A stretch of DNA of 64,000 nt, from the NCBI RefSeq assembly GCF_011290685.1, contig NZ_JAANYN010000001.1:541325-605324 (forward strand), given 5' to 3'. Below are positions 8,668-16,447 of the stretch, one piece after another. Source of the stretch: Cyclobacterium plantarum. Its GTDB lineage: Bacteria > Bacteroidota > Bacteroidia > Cytophagales > Cyclobacteriaceae. Both the position numbers and the translations under genes were made by a program. Each line of letters begins with the position of its first letter. Within the stretch, counting starts at the first letter, position 1. The notes under the pieces were generated by a model that saw nothing but the letters and a program-made list of their open reading frames with translations, was not told where the DNA came from and did not search any database.

Positions 8668-9353
8668 CTTGATGGACTATCAGCCCCTTGTTTGTCTAAG
8701 TTTATGGGAACGAAGCGAGCAAATAGCTCTTCCTTGTACCATTTTTCCAGTTTAACTTTACGGATGATTTCCCTATGACCGGATTGATAAGCGAAGGTTT
8801 CCATGTGTTTCTGGCTTTGCCAATAGCTGAAGGTCGCCTGCTCAATGGCTGGCCATTCTCCTATGCCTTTTGTATAAATCAACCCCTCCGCTCCGGCTGC
8901 AGCTCTGCTGCTTTCTGGCACCTGGGACAAAAAACGTAAAATTTTATTCCATCTTAGCCTTGCCCTTGTGATTACCATGATCGGGCCATCTGTTTTTTGT
9001 TCATTGACTGAAAAGGGATGCTGCCCATGCCAGGTTCCGTGGCTTTGGATGCACTGCATCCAGTAAGTGAAATTGCTTCGGCATTGTTGATTGAAGCGTA
9101 AATAGGCATCTGAATCAGTAAAGTTTTTGGCGAATTCCAGGCTGTTCCAGACCATTAACAGGGCATAGGTTTTCAAGTCCGGTTTAAGGGAAAATCCAAA
9201 ACCACCACCTGTCCCCATGAGTTTAAAAAACTTCACTCCTTTGGCTTTTTTTAAAGGCTCAATTGCCAATTGCATTTGATTAAAAGCCCACCAGCGGTTC
9301 CTTTTAGGGTATTCATAAAAAGTGATGGATACGATTTCTTCTTTAGAATTCAT
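8664..9353 (-). CDS. CrtA-like spheroidene monooxygenase family protein
   Basis: The 229-residue soluble protein resembles carotenoid 2-monooxygenases (CrtA), heme-associated enzymes that add a keto group at C-2 of acyclic carotenoids. Supporting segments are ITRARLRW, VPESSRAAAGAEGLIYTKGIGEWP, QATFSYW and the closing HREIIRKVKLEKWYKEELFARF. Typical phototroph crt partners are not in the window. It is the first gene of a two-gene unit with gluQ, overlapping by 4 bases. A carotenoid substrate is an inference from family similarity; it could be a different small monooxygenase. Confidence 0.7.
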   Translation of the reverse strand: MNSKEEIVSITFYEYPKRNRWWAFNQMQLAIEPLKKAKGVKFFKLMGTGGGFGFSLKPDLKTYALLMVWNSLEFAKNFTDSDAYLRFNQQCRSNFTYWMQCIQSHGTWHGQHPFSVNEQKTDGPIMVITRARLRWNKILRFLSQVPESSRAAAGAEGLIYTKGIGEWPAIEQATFSYWQSQKHMETFAYQSGHREIIRKVKLEKWYKEELFARFVPINLDKQGADSPSR

Positions 9354-9397
9354 AGCAGATGGTAATAAAAGTCCATGGTATCATGCCTGTTGCTGTG

Positions 9398-9405
9398 CAA
9401 AATTA
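9398..9405 (-). promoter_or_regulatory. -7 promoter box for crtA-like/gluQ
   Basis: On the minus strand TAATTTTG matches TAnnTTTG and lies 44 bases before the start at 9353. No clear -33 element was seen. Confidence 0.35.
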
Positions 9406-9693
9406 GCAAAGCAAAAATGGATTACACCAGTCTTATTTCATAAATTCAATCAAAAACCCGCTTTATAATTATCCTTATCAACAATATTGCCAATGCGATA
9501 GTGGTTCCTGCAATTACAAATTCCATATTTCGGGGAGTAGTGAATGTGCCTTGAATAGCTTCCTAAACAAAATCATTGATATTGATCCCGGAGAGTCAAA
9601 AGCATACCAAAAATATTGTTTCAAAAAGAATAACCTGTTTACTCAGGATAAAGTTTGGCGGCCCTTTGCCAAAAGTTTACAGAAGAAATAAAA
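9406..9693 (+). pseudogene. Open frame without start codon, possible C-terminal gene remnant
   Basis: A plus-strand frame with no stop runs about 95 codons to TAA near 9691-9693. It has natural-looking codon use in its second half (Ile-Asp-Ile-Asp-Pro-Gly-Glu, ending Ser-Leu-Gln-Lys-Lys) and a Cys-rich middle, but no ATG. It may be the tail of a decayed gene. On the opposite strand 9446-9526 encodes a 26-residue peptide with one hydrophobic helix. Neither is certain and they exclude each other in part. Confidence 0.25.
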
Positions 9694-9710
9694 TGCTTTG
9701 GTTTTTCCAC

Positions 9711-9718
9711 TACCTTTG
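9711..9718 (+). promoter_or_regulatory. -7 promoter box for the MFS transporter gene
   Basis: TACCTTTG matches TAnnTTTG and ends 18 bases before the ATG at 9737. Its position favours that ATG over the upstream in-frame TTG at 9698. Confidence 0.45.
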
Positions 9719-9736
9719 TCCTTTGTACAGCATGGT

Positions 9737-10894
9737 ATGGTGAAATTAAAAATCAGAAGACTTTCCGCAGGAGTCTTTTTTTTTCTTACAGGATTGTGTT
9801 TTTCTTCCTGGGCATCCAGAATCCCTGATTTTCAGGAGCAGTTCAGCCTTAGTGAAGGTCAGTTGGGGTCAGTACTCCTGGGTATGCCACTGGGCTCCCT
9901 GCTGGCACTTCCGCTGGCTGCATGGGCGGTATTTAGATTTGGAAGCAAAGCGGTGGTATTGATTGGTATGTCCTGCTATATATTGGCACTTTTGGGTATT
10001 GGCTTTTCACCAGGAGCTTTGGTTTTGGCCCTAATGGTGTTTGTATTTGGGATAATGGGCAATATGATGAATATTTCTTTAAACACCCAGGCCCTTGGGA
10101 TAGAGAAAGATTATGGACGAAACATTCTGAGTTCTTTTCATGGTTTATGGAGTTTAGCTGGGTTTTTTGGAGCTGGAATTGGTGCCATCATGGTTTACTT
10201 TGAATTTTCGCCAGGGGAGCATTACTTGTTTATCCTGGTTGCCGGGACATTTTTGATAGGTTTTTTTCAGAAGGGAATTGTGTCTGAGGCCAAAACCAAA
10301 GAAACTTCAGGGGCAGGTTTTCAATGGAGAAAACCTGATTCAGTGATTATCCAATTGGGCATGGTGGGCTTTTGTGGCATGATGTGCGAAGGCTGCATGT
10401 TTGATTGGTCCGGTGTTTATATGGCCAAGGTTGTAAAAGCTCCATCTGCTTTAATTCCAACAGGGTATGTAGCCTATATGGGAGCCATGGCCATGGGCAG
10501 GTTTGCTGCCGACAAACTTGCCAATAGATTTGGTAAAATAAAGGTGTTGCAGTATTCAGGCCTGACCGTTTTTGCAGGATTGATGCTTGCTGTTCTGCTT
10601 CCTTCCATTTGGGCCGTCATTCCTGGTTTTCTGATGGTTGGATTTGGAACAGCTGCCGTAGTGCCCCTTACCTACAGCCTGGCAGGAAACACCTCCAGTT
10701 ATTCTCCTGGAATAGCTTTGGCGATGGTATCTACGGTTTCTTTTTTTGGTTTTCTATTGGGGCCCCCTCTGATCGGCTTTATTGCTGAATTGGTGGGCTT
10801 GAAAGGATCTTTTGCTTTAATTTCTCTGGTTGGTTTGATGATTACTTTCTGGGTTTGGGTAGGGAAAAAGAACTTTTCACCTGTTGTGGCCTGA
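9737..10894 (+). CDS. Major facilitator superfamily transporter (fucose permease-like)
   Basis: The 385-residue protein has about twelve hydrophobic segments and the MFS layout. The first helix runs FFFLTGLCFSSWASRIPDFQ, followed by a loop-2-like AWAVFRFGSKAVV. It resembles the sugar/proton symporters related to FucP and YbjJ-type permeases. The start is placed at the ATG at 9737 because the in-frame TTG at 9698 lies upstream of the promoter box. The substrate cannot be read from the sequence. It is followed 120 bases later by cysH, apparently as a separate unit. Confidence 0.85.
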   Translation: MVKLKIRRLSAGVFFFLTGLCFSSWASRIPDFQEQFSLSEGQLGSVLLGMPLGSLLALPLAAWAVFRFGSKAVVLIGMSCYILALLGIGFSPGALVLALMVFVFGIMGNMMNISLNTQALGIEKDYGRNILSSFHGLWSLAGFFGAGIGAIMVYFEFSPGEHYLFILVAGTFLIGFFQKGIVSEAKTKETSGAGFQWRKPDSVIIQLGMVGFCGMMCEGCMFDWSGVYMAKVVKAPSALIPTGYVAYMGAMAMGRFAADKLANRFGKIKVLQYSGLTVFAGLMLAVLLPSIWAVIPGFLMVGFGTAAVVPLTYSLAGNTSSYSPGIALAMVSTVSFFGFLLGPPLIGFIAELVGLKGSFALISLVGLMITFWVWVGKKNFSPVVA

Positions 10895-10974
10895 AATCCA
10901 GCAGGTTTTATATAAAGAAAAAGCAATATTGGTTTTTAAATTTTTATGCTTATTTTTACAAAAATTTAATACCA

Positions 10975-10987
10975 TACCAAATCGGTA
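10975..10987. promoter_or_regulatory. Operator-like inverted repeat upstream of cysH
   Basis: TACC-N5-GGTA is a perfect interrupted palindrome 27 bases before the cysH ATG. It could bind a dimeric repressor such as an Rrf2-type sulfur or iron regulator; the identity of the regulator is a guess. Confidence 0.35.
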
Positions 10988-11014
10988 GGTTTTATAGAAT
11001 AAACAAAAAAGAGG

Positions 11015-11707
11015 ATGCAGGAGTCATTGGTTTCAAAAAAAATATATTCAAAAGAAGAGATAAAGGAATTGAATGACAAGTACCACAAATTGACTGTGGA
11101 AGAACGGGTTCATCAGTTGTACCATGATTTTGATGAGCGGGAAGTGATGCTTACGAGCTCTTTTGCCGCTACTTCAGCCTTGTTATTGAGTGTTTTCTCC
11201 AAATGCAATCCCAAGCAGAAAATCTATTTTATAGATACTGGTTACCATTTTCCGGAAACGCTCGATTACAAAAAGAAACTCACGGAGCTTTACGGCCTGA
11301 ATGTGGCCTCTGTCAGTGCTGGAAAGGAGGACCATGAATACACCAGTACCAATCAAACCTGGAAAACAGATCCGGAACTTTGCTGTTCTATCAACAAGGT
11401 GAAACCCCTAGAACTAATCAAAAGCAAGTTTTCTGTATGGGTATCCGGATTGATGAGTTGGCAGAGTGACCATCGTGCCAGTCTGGATATTTTTGAAGAA
11501 AGAGGAGGGATTTTGAAATTTTACCCTTTGCTGGATGTAACCGAAAAAGAACGCGATCAGTACATCGAGGAGCACAAACTTCCGTTTCATCCCCTTATTG
11601 CTTTTGGTTATCACTCCATAGGATGTAAGCATTGTACCGTACCAGGAGAGGATAGAAGTGGTAGATGGAACAACAGCCCCAAAACAGAGTGTGGTTTGCA
11701 TTTGTAA
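11015..11707 (+). CDS. cysH: Phosphoadenylyl/adenylyl-sulfate reductase (CysH)
   Basis: It reduces activated sulfate (APS or PAPS) to sulfite in assimilatory sulfate reduction. The 230-residue chain has the nucleotide-binding TGYHFPET motif (75-82) and the C-terminal catalytic Cys in KTECGLHL (223-230). It also has the Cys123-Cys124 pair and Cys204-x2-Cys207 that bind a 4Fe-4S cluster. The cluster cysteines suggest the APS-using type rather than the cluster-free PAPS type. It appears to stand alone: no cysD/N or sulfite reductase genes are next to it. It is bounded by an operator-like palindrome upstream and a strong terminator downstream. Confidence 0.92.
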   Translation: MQESLVSKKIYSKEEIKELNDKYHKLTVEERVHQLYHDFDEREVMLTSSFAATSALLLSVFSKCNPKQKIYFIDTGYHFPETLDYKKKLTELYGLNVASVSAGKEDHEYTSTNQTWKTDPELCCSINKVKPLELIKSKFSVWVSGLMSWQSDHRASLDIFEERGGILKFYPLLDVTEKERDQYIEEHKLPFHPLIAFGYHSIGCKHCTVPGEDRSGRWNNSPKTECGLHL

Positions 11708-11763
11708 GGGCAGACAAAGATACTTATTTGCCTATTATGGAATTTTAAGCGTAAATTTGACAC

Positions 11764-11792
11764 AAAACCCATCCAAATGTTGGATGGGTTTT
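11764..11792 (+). terminator. Intrinsic terminator after cysH
   Basis: A perfect 13-base-pair stem (AAAACCCATCCAA with TTGGATGGGTTTT) closes a 3-base loop. A T-rich tail follows. Confidence 0.85.
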
Positions 11793-11832
11793 ACTTTTTC
11801 TATAATTTTCATCCGCAAAAAATCAGTATTTT

Positions 11833-14481
11833 ATGAGAGGGACCTTTATCCTATTATCTTTAGTGTCTTTTATTTTGGCCTGTGAGCCGGAAAAGCAGGT
11901 AGAAATCATCGAATCCACTACTTCCGAGTCTCTGGATTCCCTGAGTAAGGCACTGGCCTGGCCTGAAGAGTTAGCAGTACAGACGTTTTCTGGCCCTGAG
12001 CTAACACCCAGCCCGGCTTGTCTGGCAGTTTCCCCGTATGGGGAAGTGTACGTGGGGGTGGATGCCATCGGCTCATTAGGCAAGACCCCCGGCAAAGGGA
12101 GAATTGTAAAACTCCTGGATATTGACAATGATGGTACGGCCGACGAACACACGGTATATGCAGAAGTGGATAATCCCAGGGGGATAATCCCTCTAGGAGA
12201 TAAACTATTTGTCTTACATACTGTATTTTCTCAGAAGGATAGCCTTGCCACCGGTATGAATCTGGTGGTCTTTGAAGATAATAATAATGATGGTGTGGCT
12301 GATGGGCCTTCCAGACCCTTGATTGAACATATCAGTTCACCCAAGTTTTTACAGGGAAGAGGAACCGACCACGCCACTAATGGTATACGATTGGGAATAG
12401 ACGGATGGATCTATATTGCCGTTGGTGATTTTGGATTTCATGGGGCTGTAGACAGGGAAGGCAACGAAATGACCATGCTTGGGGGTGGCGTCCTGAGAGT
12501 ACGTCCTGATGGTACCGAGATGGAGGTATATACCCATGGCCTCAGAAACATTTACGATGTGGCGATTGATCCCTACATGAACATGTTTACCAGGGGAAAT
12601 ACCAATGATGGCGGGGGATGGAACATCCGCTTTATCCATCAAATCCAAACCGGAGAATATGGTTACCCCGTATTGTTCAAGCATTTCACCGAGGAAATTA
12701 TTCCTGCCCTGGTGGATGTGGGGGGTGGATCCGGAACCGGTGCTTTATTTATGGATGACCACCGTTGGCCGGAAGCTTATAATAAGGTGCCCATGATGGC
12801 AGATTGGGGAAGAAACCAACTGTATATTCACAGGGTGAAAGCCGATGGGCCCTCGTACACGCAACAGGAGGAAGAATTTTTCAAATTGCCCCAGATTACC
12901 GATCTGGATATCGATGGTTCGGGCAGGATGTTTATGGCAGCCTGGGATGGGGCAGGTTATTCCGGGAGTGAAGAAAAGGGTTTTGTGGTAAGGGTTGTTC
13001 CAAAAATTTTGGAGTACAGCGAAATGCCTGACCTGGCTTTAGCAGATGTGGATGACCTGGCCGACATGCTGGCTGAAGGCAGCGCAACCAGCAGACTTTA
13101 TGCCCAGCATGAATTGCTGAATCGCGGAACGGATGATGCGGCTTCAGAGGCCTGGGAGGTAGCAACAGACAGGCAGGCACCGGATTTTGCCAGGGTTGCG
13201 GCCATGTACGCTTACTCTCAGATCAAGGGTGTTGACGGGCTTGAAAACCTGAAAGAATTATTGGATGATCCGAACATGAAAGAATACGCCCTCAGGGCAA
13301 TTACAGATAGGAAAGCCTATTTGGGTGAATTATCCATAGCGCCCTTTGTTGACGCTTTGGGGGATGCTTCTCCCAGGGTCAGGGCAGCGGCGATTATTGC
13401 CCTGGGTCGTATTGGGGATAAAGCCGCCATTCCTCATTTGATGGAGATAGAAGTACCTGGTTCTTTCCAGGCACCCGAATTTGGTGAGGAGGGGCCACAT
13501 GCCAAACCCAACGCTGAGATCATTCTGCCACATTTGGCTGTCAGGGCTTTGGTCAATCTGGGGGCTGATAAGGAAATTATAGAGGAAGTGGGTACGGGTA
13601 ATTCCGATCTGGCACTTTGGGCATTGCGCTACATGCATACCCCTGAAGCAGTTGCTGGATTAATAGCCAGGTACAACGGAGCAGGAACGGAGGAGATTGA
13701 TTTAAAAAATGGTATACTAACCGTATTGGCCAGGTTATACACCAGGGAAGCACCTTATGATGGTTCCTGGTGGTGGGGTACCCGGCCAGATACACATGGT
13801 CCATACTATAAATCCGTAATGTGGTCAGCATCACCAAAGATCAAATCTTTGTTTCAGCAACTCTGGGAGAATGGTACCCAAAACGACAAGGATTTCATAG
13901 CCATGTTGAACCAGAAAAACCGCATGGGAATCATGGAGTTTGGTGGAGATTATACGGTAACTGAGGTTCTTGAAGAACCTGAGGTAGATTTGGAAAAGAT
14001 CAAAAACCAGAAGGGCCAAATAGGGGAGTCTTCCATTGAAGACATCCTGCTGGCCATGCAGGAGATTAAGGGTGAGGCGGTGCAGGGAAAAGCCATTTTT
14101 GAGCAACAGGGCTGTAAGGCTTGCCACAGTATAGAGAAAGGGGAGCAAATGAAAGGTCCTTTCATGGGGCAAATCGGCAGTATCATGACCAGGGAACAGA
14201 TTGCAGAATCCATTTTGAAACCGGATGCCTCCATCTCTCAGGGATTTGCTACCGTAATGATCAATACCAATGATGACAAAACTTACGTAGGATTTGTGAC
14301 TGAGGAAAGTGCCGAGCGCCTGGTGATCCGGAACATTGCCGGACAAGCCTTTACGCTACCTACCGAAAATATCAAAGAAAGGACTGAAATGGAAAACTCC
14401 ATGATGCCTGCAGGCCTGGCCAATGCATTGTCTTATGAAGAGTTTGCCTCCCTCATTACCTTTCTTTCGGAACAAAAGTAA
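11833..14481 (+). CDS. Lipoprotein with beta-propeller, HEAT and c-type heme domains (paralogue of the 3106 gene)
   Basis: This 882-residue exported lipoprotein has its lipobox Cys at about residue 17 (Phe-Ile-Leu-Ala-Cys). Residues about 40-400 form a propeller with Asp-rich blades (DIDNDGTADEH, DNNNDGVADG), as in PVC-type sugar or alcohol dehydrogenase-like proteins. HEAT-like helical repeats follow (about 420-620). The C-terminal cytochrome domain has one CxxCH site (CKACH, 761-765) and a Met-rich NSMMPAGL segment matching the one in the 1027-residue paralogue. It probably moves electrons from a periplasmic oxidation. It stands alone between two terminators, so its partner oxidoreductase is not evident. 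Confidence 0.85.
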   Translation: MRGTFILLSLVSFILACEPEKQVEIIESTTSESLDSLSKALAWPEELAVQTFSGPELTPSPACLAVSPYGEVYVGVDAIGSLGKTPGKGRIVKLLDIDNDGTADEHTVYAEVDNPRGIIPLGDKLFVLHTVFSQKDSLATGMNLVVFEDNNNDGVADGPSRPLIEHISSPKFLQGRGTDHATNGIRLGIDGWIYIAVGDFGFHGAVDREGNEMTMLGGGVLRVRPDGTEMEVYTHGLRNIYDVAIDPYMNMFTRGNTNDGGGWNIRFIHQIQTGEYGYPVLFKHFTEEIIPALVDVGGGSGTGALFMDDHRWPEAYNKVPMMADWGRNQLYIHRVKADGPSYTQQEEEFFKLPQITDLDIDGSGRMFMAAWDGAGYSGSEEKGFVVRVVPKILEYSEMPDLALADVDDLADMLAEGSATSRLYAQHELLNRGTDDAASEAWEVATDRQAPDFARVAAMYAYSQIKGVDGLENLKELLDDPNMKEYALRAITDRKAYLGELSIAPFVDALGDASPRVRAAAIIALGRIGDKAAIPHLMEIEVPGSFQAPEFGEEGPHAKPNAEIILPHLAVRALVNLGADKEIIEEVGTGNSDLALWALRYMHTPEAVAGLIARYNGAGTEEIDLKNGILTVLARLYTREAPYDGSWWWGTRPDTHGPYYKSVMWSASPKIKSLFQQLWENGTQNDKDFIAMLNQKNRMGIMEFGGDYTVTEVLEEPEVDLEKIKNQKGQIGESSIEDILLAMQEIKGEAVQGKAIFEQQGCKACHSIEKGEQMKGPFMGQIGSIMTREQIAESILKPDASISQGFATVMINTNDDKTYVGFVTEESAERLVIRNIAGQAFTLPTENIKERTEMENSMMPAGLANALSYEEFASLITFLSEQK

Positions 14482-14520
14482 CATTATTCGAGTATTTTGA
14501 ACGGATGATTTTAATGAAAT

Positions 14521-14553
14521 AAAAAGGCCGGAACATTATTGTTTCGGCTTTTT
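14521..14553 (+). terminator. Intrinsic terminator after the second heme lipoprotein gene
   Basis: An imperfect stem (AAAAAGGCCGGAAC with GTTTCGGCTTTTT, one bulge and one mismatch) has a 6-base loop and ends in a T run. Confidence 0.75.
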
Positions 14554-14932
14554 AATTAAGACAGGTATAATCCGCCAAAAACCTTTATTGATTTAATTGA
14601 GTTTGTATCGAAAATAGATTTGGAAGTGCACTCATCTTTGATTTTTGGAAATATTTTCCTTATGCTATAAGGTCAAAATTGAAATTGAGAATCATCAAAG
14701 ACTGACCTGAATTTTTTGGGACGTCAACTTGTGTCAATTAACTTGGATGCATACATACACCGGTTTTGGGTGGGTTGTGAAATAGGCCATCAACCAATAC
14801 AGGATAGGGTATCAAGGTGTTTTTAAAAAAAATAATTCCTAGAGAATGTGCCATTTTGTGGTATATTCCTGAAAGTTTTGGAAAATGAGAAGTTGTGAGG
14901 TATATTTCATCAGTTTATAATTGTCTTTAAAT

Positions 14933-15050
14933 GGTCAGATGCCCGCCCGGATGAAGCAAGTCGGACGGGGAATCTTCGCGTGATTAATAATCATCCCACT
15001 GTGTGACGATTTCGTCATGCCTGCCTGCGGTAGGCAGGCTCGATTTCATG
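14933..15050 (+). repeat. Dispersed palindrome-containing repeat, copy B
   Basis: Matches the reverse complement of 6421-6537 along its whole length. Its hairpin core is CTGCCTGCGGTAGGCAG. The flanking TATAATTGT-CTTTA tract upstream (about 14917-14932) is also repeated in front of copy C, giving a tandem arrangement. Confidence 0.8.
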
Positions 15051-15071
15051 TGTCTATAATTGTTCTTTAGT

Positions 15072-15140
15072 GGGCACATGGAATCTCGCATGGTTGTTAG
15101 TCATCCCAATGTGTGACGGCTACGTCATGCTCGATTTCAT
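15072..15140 (+). repeat. Shortened dispersed repeat, copy C
   Basis: Keeps GAATCTCGC, TCATCCCA-TGTGTGACG, CGTCATGC and TCGATTTCAT in the same order as copy B. It lacks the GCCTGC/GCAGGC hairpin core, so it looks like a partial tandem duplicate. Confidence 0.65.
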
Positions 15141-15337
15141 CCTGTTGATATTTCCCAACTATAAGACATAAATAAAAAACGAGGATAAAGCCCGTGGGAA
15201 CCTTTTCAAGGTTATTAGTTTAAAATATATAAACTTGTAGATTAATTATTCAGAGGTTTGAAATATTATAATCCCTTATTTGTCAAGTGCTGTAATGAAA
15301 GTTTTTTTAAAAGATTAATAAATACCAAGTGTAAATA

Positions 15338-16165
15338 ATGTCTGTTATGTTGAGGCAAATACATCTAAAAATATATTATCGCTTTTTGGAATTGATTTCA
15401 TTATTTCGAATTAAGGAAGATACTTCTGAAAGTTCATTAAAAAAATGTTTTATTTATTTTGATTATGAAAGGGAATTTAGCGGTCACGAAACAAATATTT
15501 CAAATTTAGATATTGAGTATTTACTGGACCATTTAGACCAGGTGAAAATTAAAACAACCTGGTTTACTGTAGGGAAAGTAATAGAAAAGTATCCTGAAAC
15601 ACTATCCAAGATTGCAGAAAAAGGACATGAAGTTGGTTCGCATACCTATGCACACGTTTCTCCAAAGGTAATGGATCGAAGTACAATGGAAACTGATTTC
15701 ACTAACTTTGATAGTGTAAAATTCAATAATAAACTAAATGTTGAGGGTTTTCATTCTCCAAATGGACAATGGAATATATCAATGTTTAATTTCCTTATAA
15801 AAAATAAATTCATCTATGATGTGATTTATTTACCGTATAAAGGAAAAAAGATCTCACCCATGAAATTTACCTTTTTTAAGCAGTATCCGATTGTTCGCCT
15901 GGTAACAGTAGGAGATGACTGGCCATTATATGGCGCAGAAAAAAGCAGAGTGGAAGTATTTGAATATTTTAAGGCGCTTTACGATAAGACGAAAATTGGT
16001 GATACTTTTGGGATCGGATTTCATCCCTGGATCCTATATTCTAGCACGGAAATATTATTGGGATATAAAGATTTTTTATCCTATTTAACTCAGCAAAAAG
16101 ATGTAATAATTAAGCCTGCCCTATTTTTTTCAAATGCCATTAAAAATCAGTTAGTTGAGAAGTAA
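15338..16165 (+). CDS. Polysaccharide deacetylase family protein (NodB-like)
   Basis: The 275-residue protein resembles carbohydrate esterase family 4 enzymes, which remove N-acetyl groups from amino sugars in glycans. The His-box reads GHEVGSHTYAHVSP (about 99-112), giving the metal-binding HxxxH pair. The first Asp motif appears as YFDYERE instead of the more usual TFDDG, so metal binding or catalysis may be altered. There is no clear signal peptide, so it is probably cytoplasmic or membrane-associated. Base composition is clearly more AT-rich than in the flanking core genes, as for the glycosyltransferase next door, which suggests acquisition with a surface-polysaccharide module. An alternative ATG lies 9 bases downstream. 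Confidence 0.75.
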   Translation: MSVMLRQIHLKIYYRFLELISLFRIKEDTSESSLKKCFIYFDYEREFSGHETNISNLDIEYLLDHLDQVKIKTTWFTVGKVIEKYPETLSKIAEKGHEVGSHTYAHVSPKVMDRSTMETDFTNFDSVKFNNKLNVEGFHSPNGQWNISMFNFLIKNKFIYDVIYLPYKGKKISPMKFTFFKQYPIVRLVTVGDDWPLYGAEKSRVEVFEYFKALYDKTKIGDTFGIGFHPWILYSSTEILLGYKDFLSYLTQQKDVIIKPALFFSNAIKNQLVEK

Positions 16166-16447
16166 AGGATTGTGCATTTGATTTTTTCAATTTGTGTATT
16201 ATTATATTCCTGAATATTGGTATTCAAAGCTGGAGCTTCTCCTATCATAACTTGATTATATTCTGTCTATGACTTTAGGGTACTGATTTGATTTTCAGGT
16301 AAGCAGGTCTAAAAACCGGCTGAATGGTAACCCTAAAGCATTTTTGTATAATGAATAGCAAAACTGTTGTCCAAGTCAAATTCACCTTGTTCCTATAAAA
16401 TTACATATAGTATCTTATTCAATAATACATGTTCCAATTATTATATT

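Larger units (their letters stand above)
14554..15337. other. Long non-coding region with repeats B and C
   Basis: This 784-base stretch has no credible gene. The first 360 bases are AT-rich with no recognised element. Two related dispersed repeats follow (14933-15050 and 15072-15140), then about 200 AT-rich bases leading into the deacetylase gene. Confidence 0.7.
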
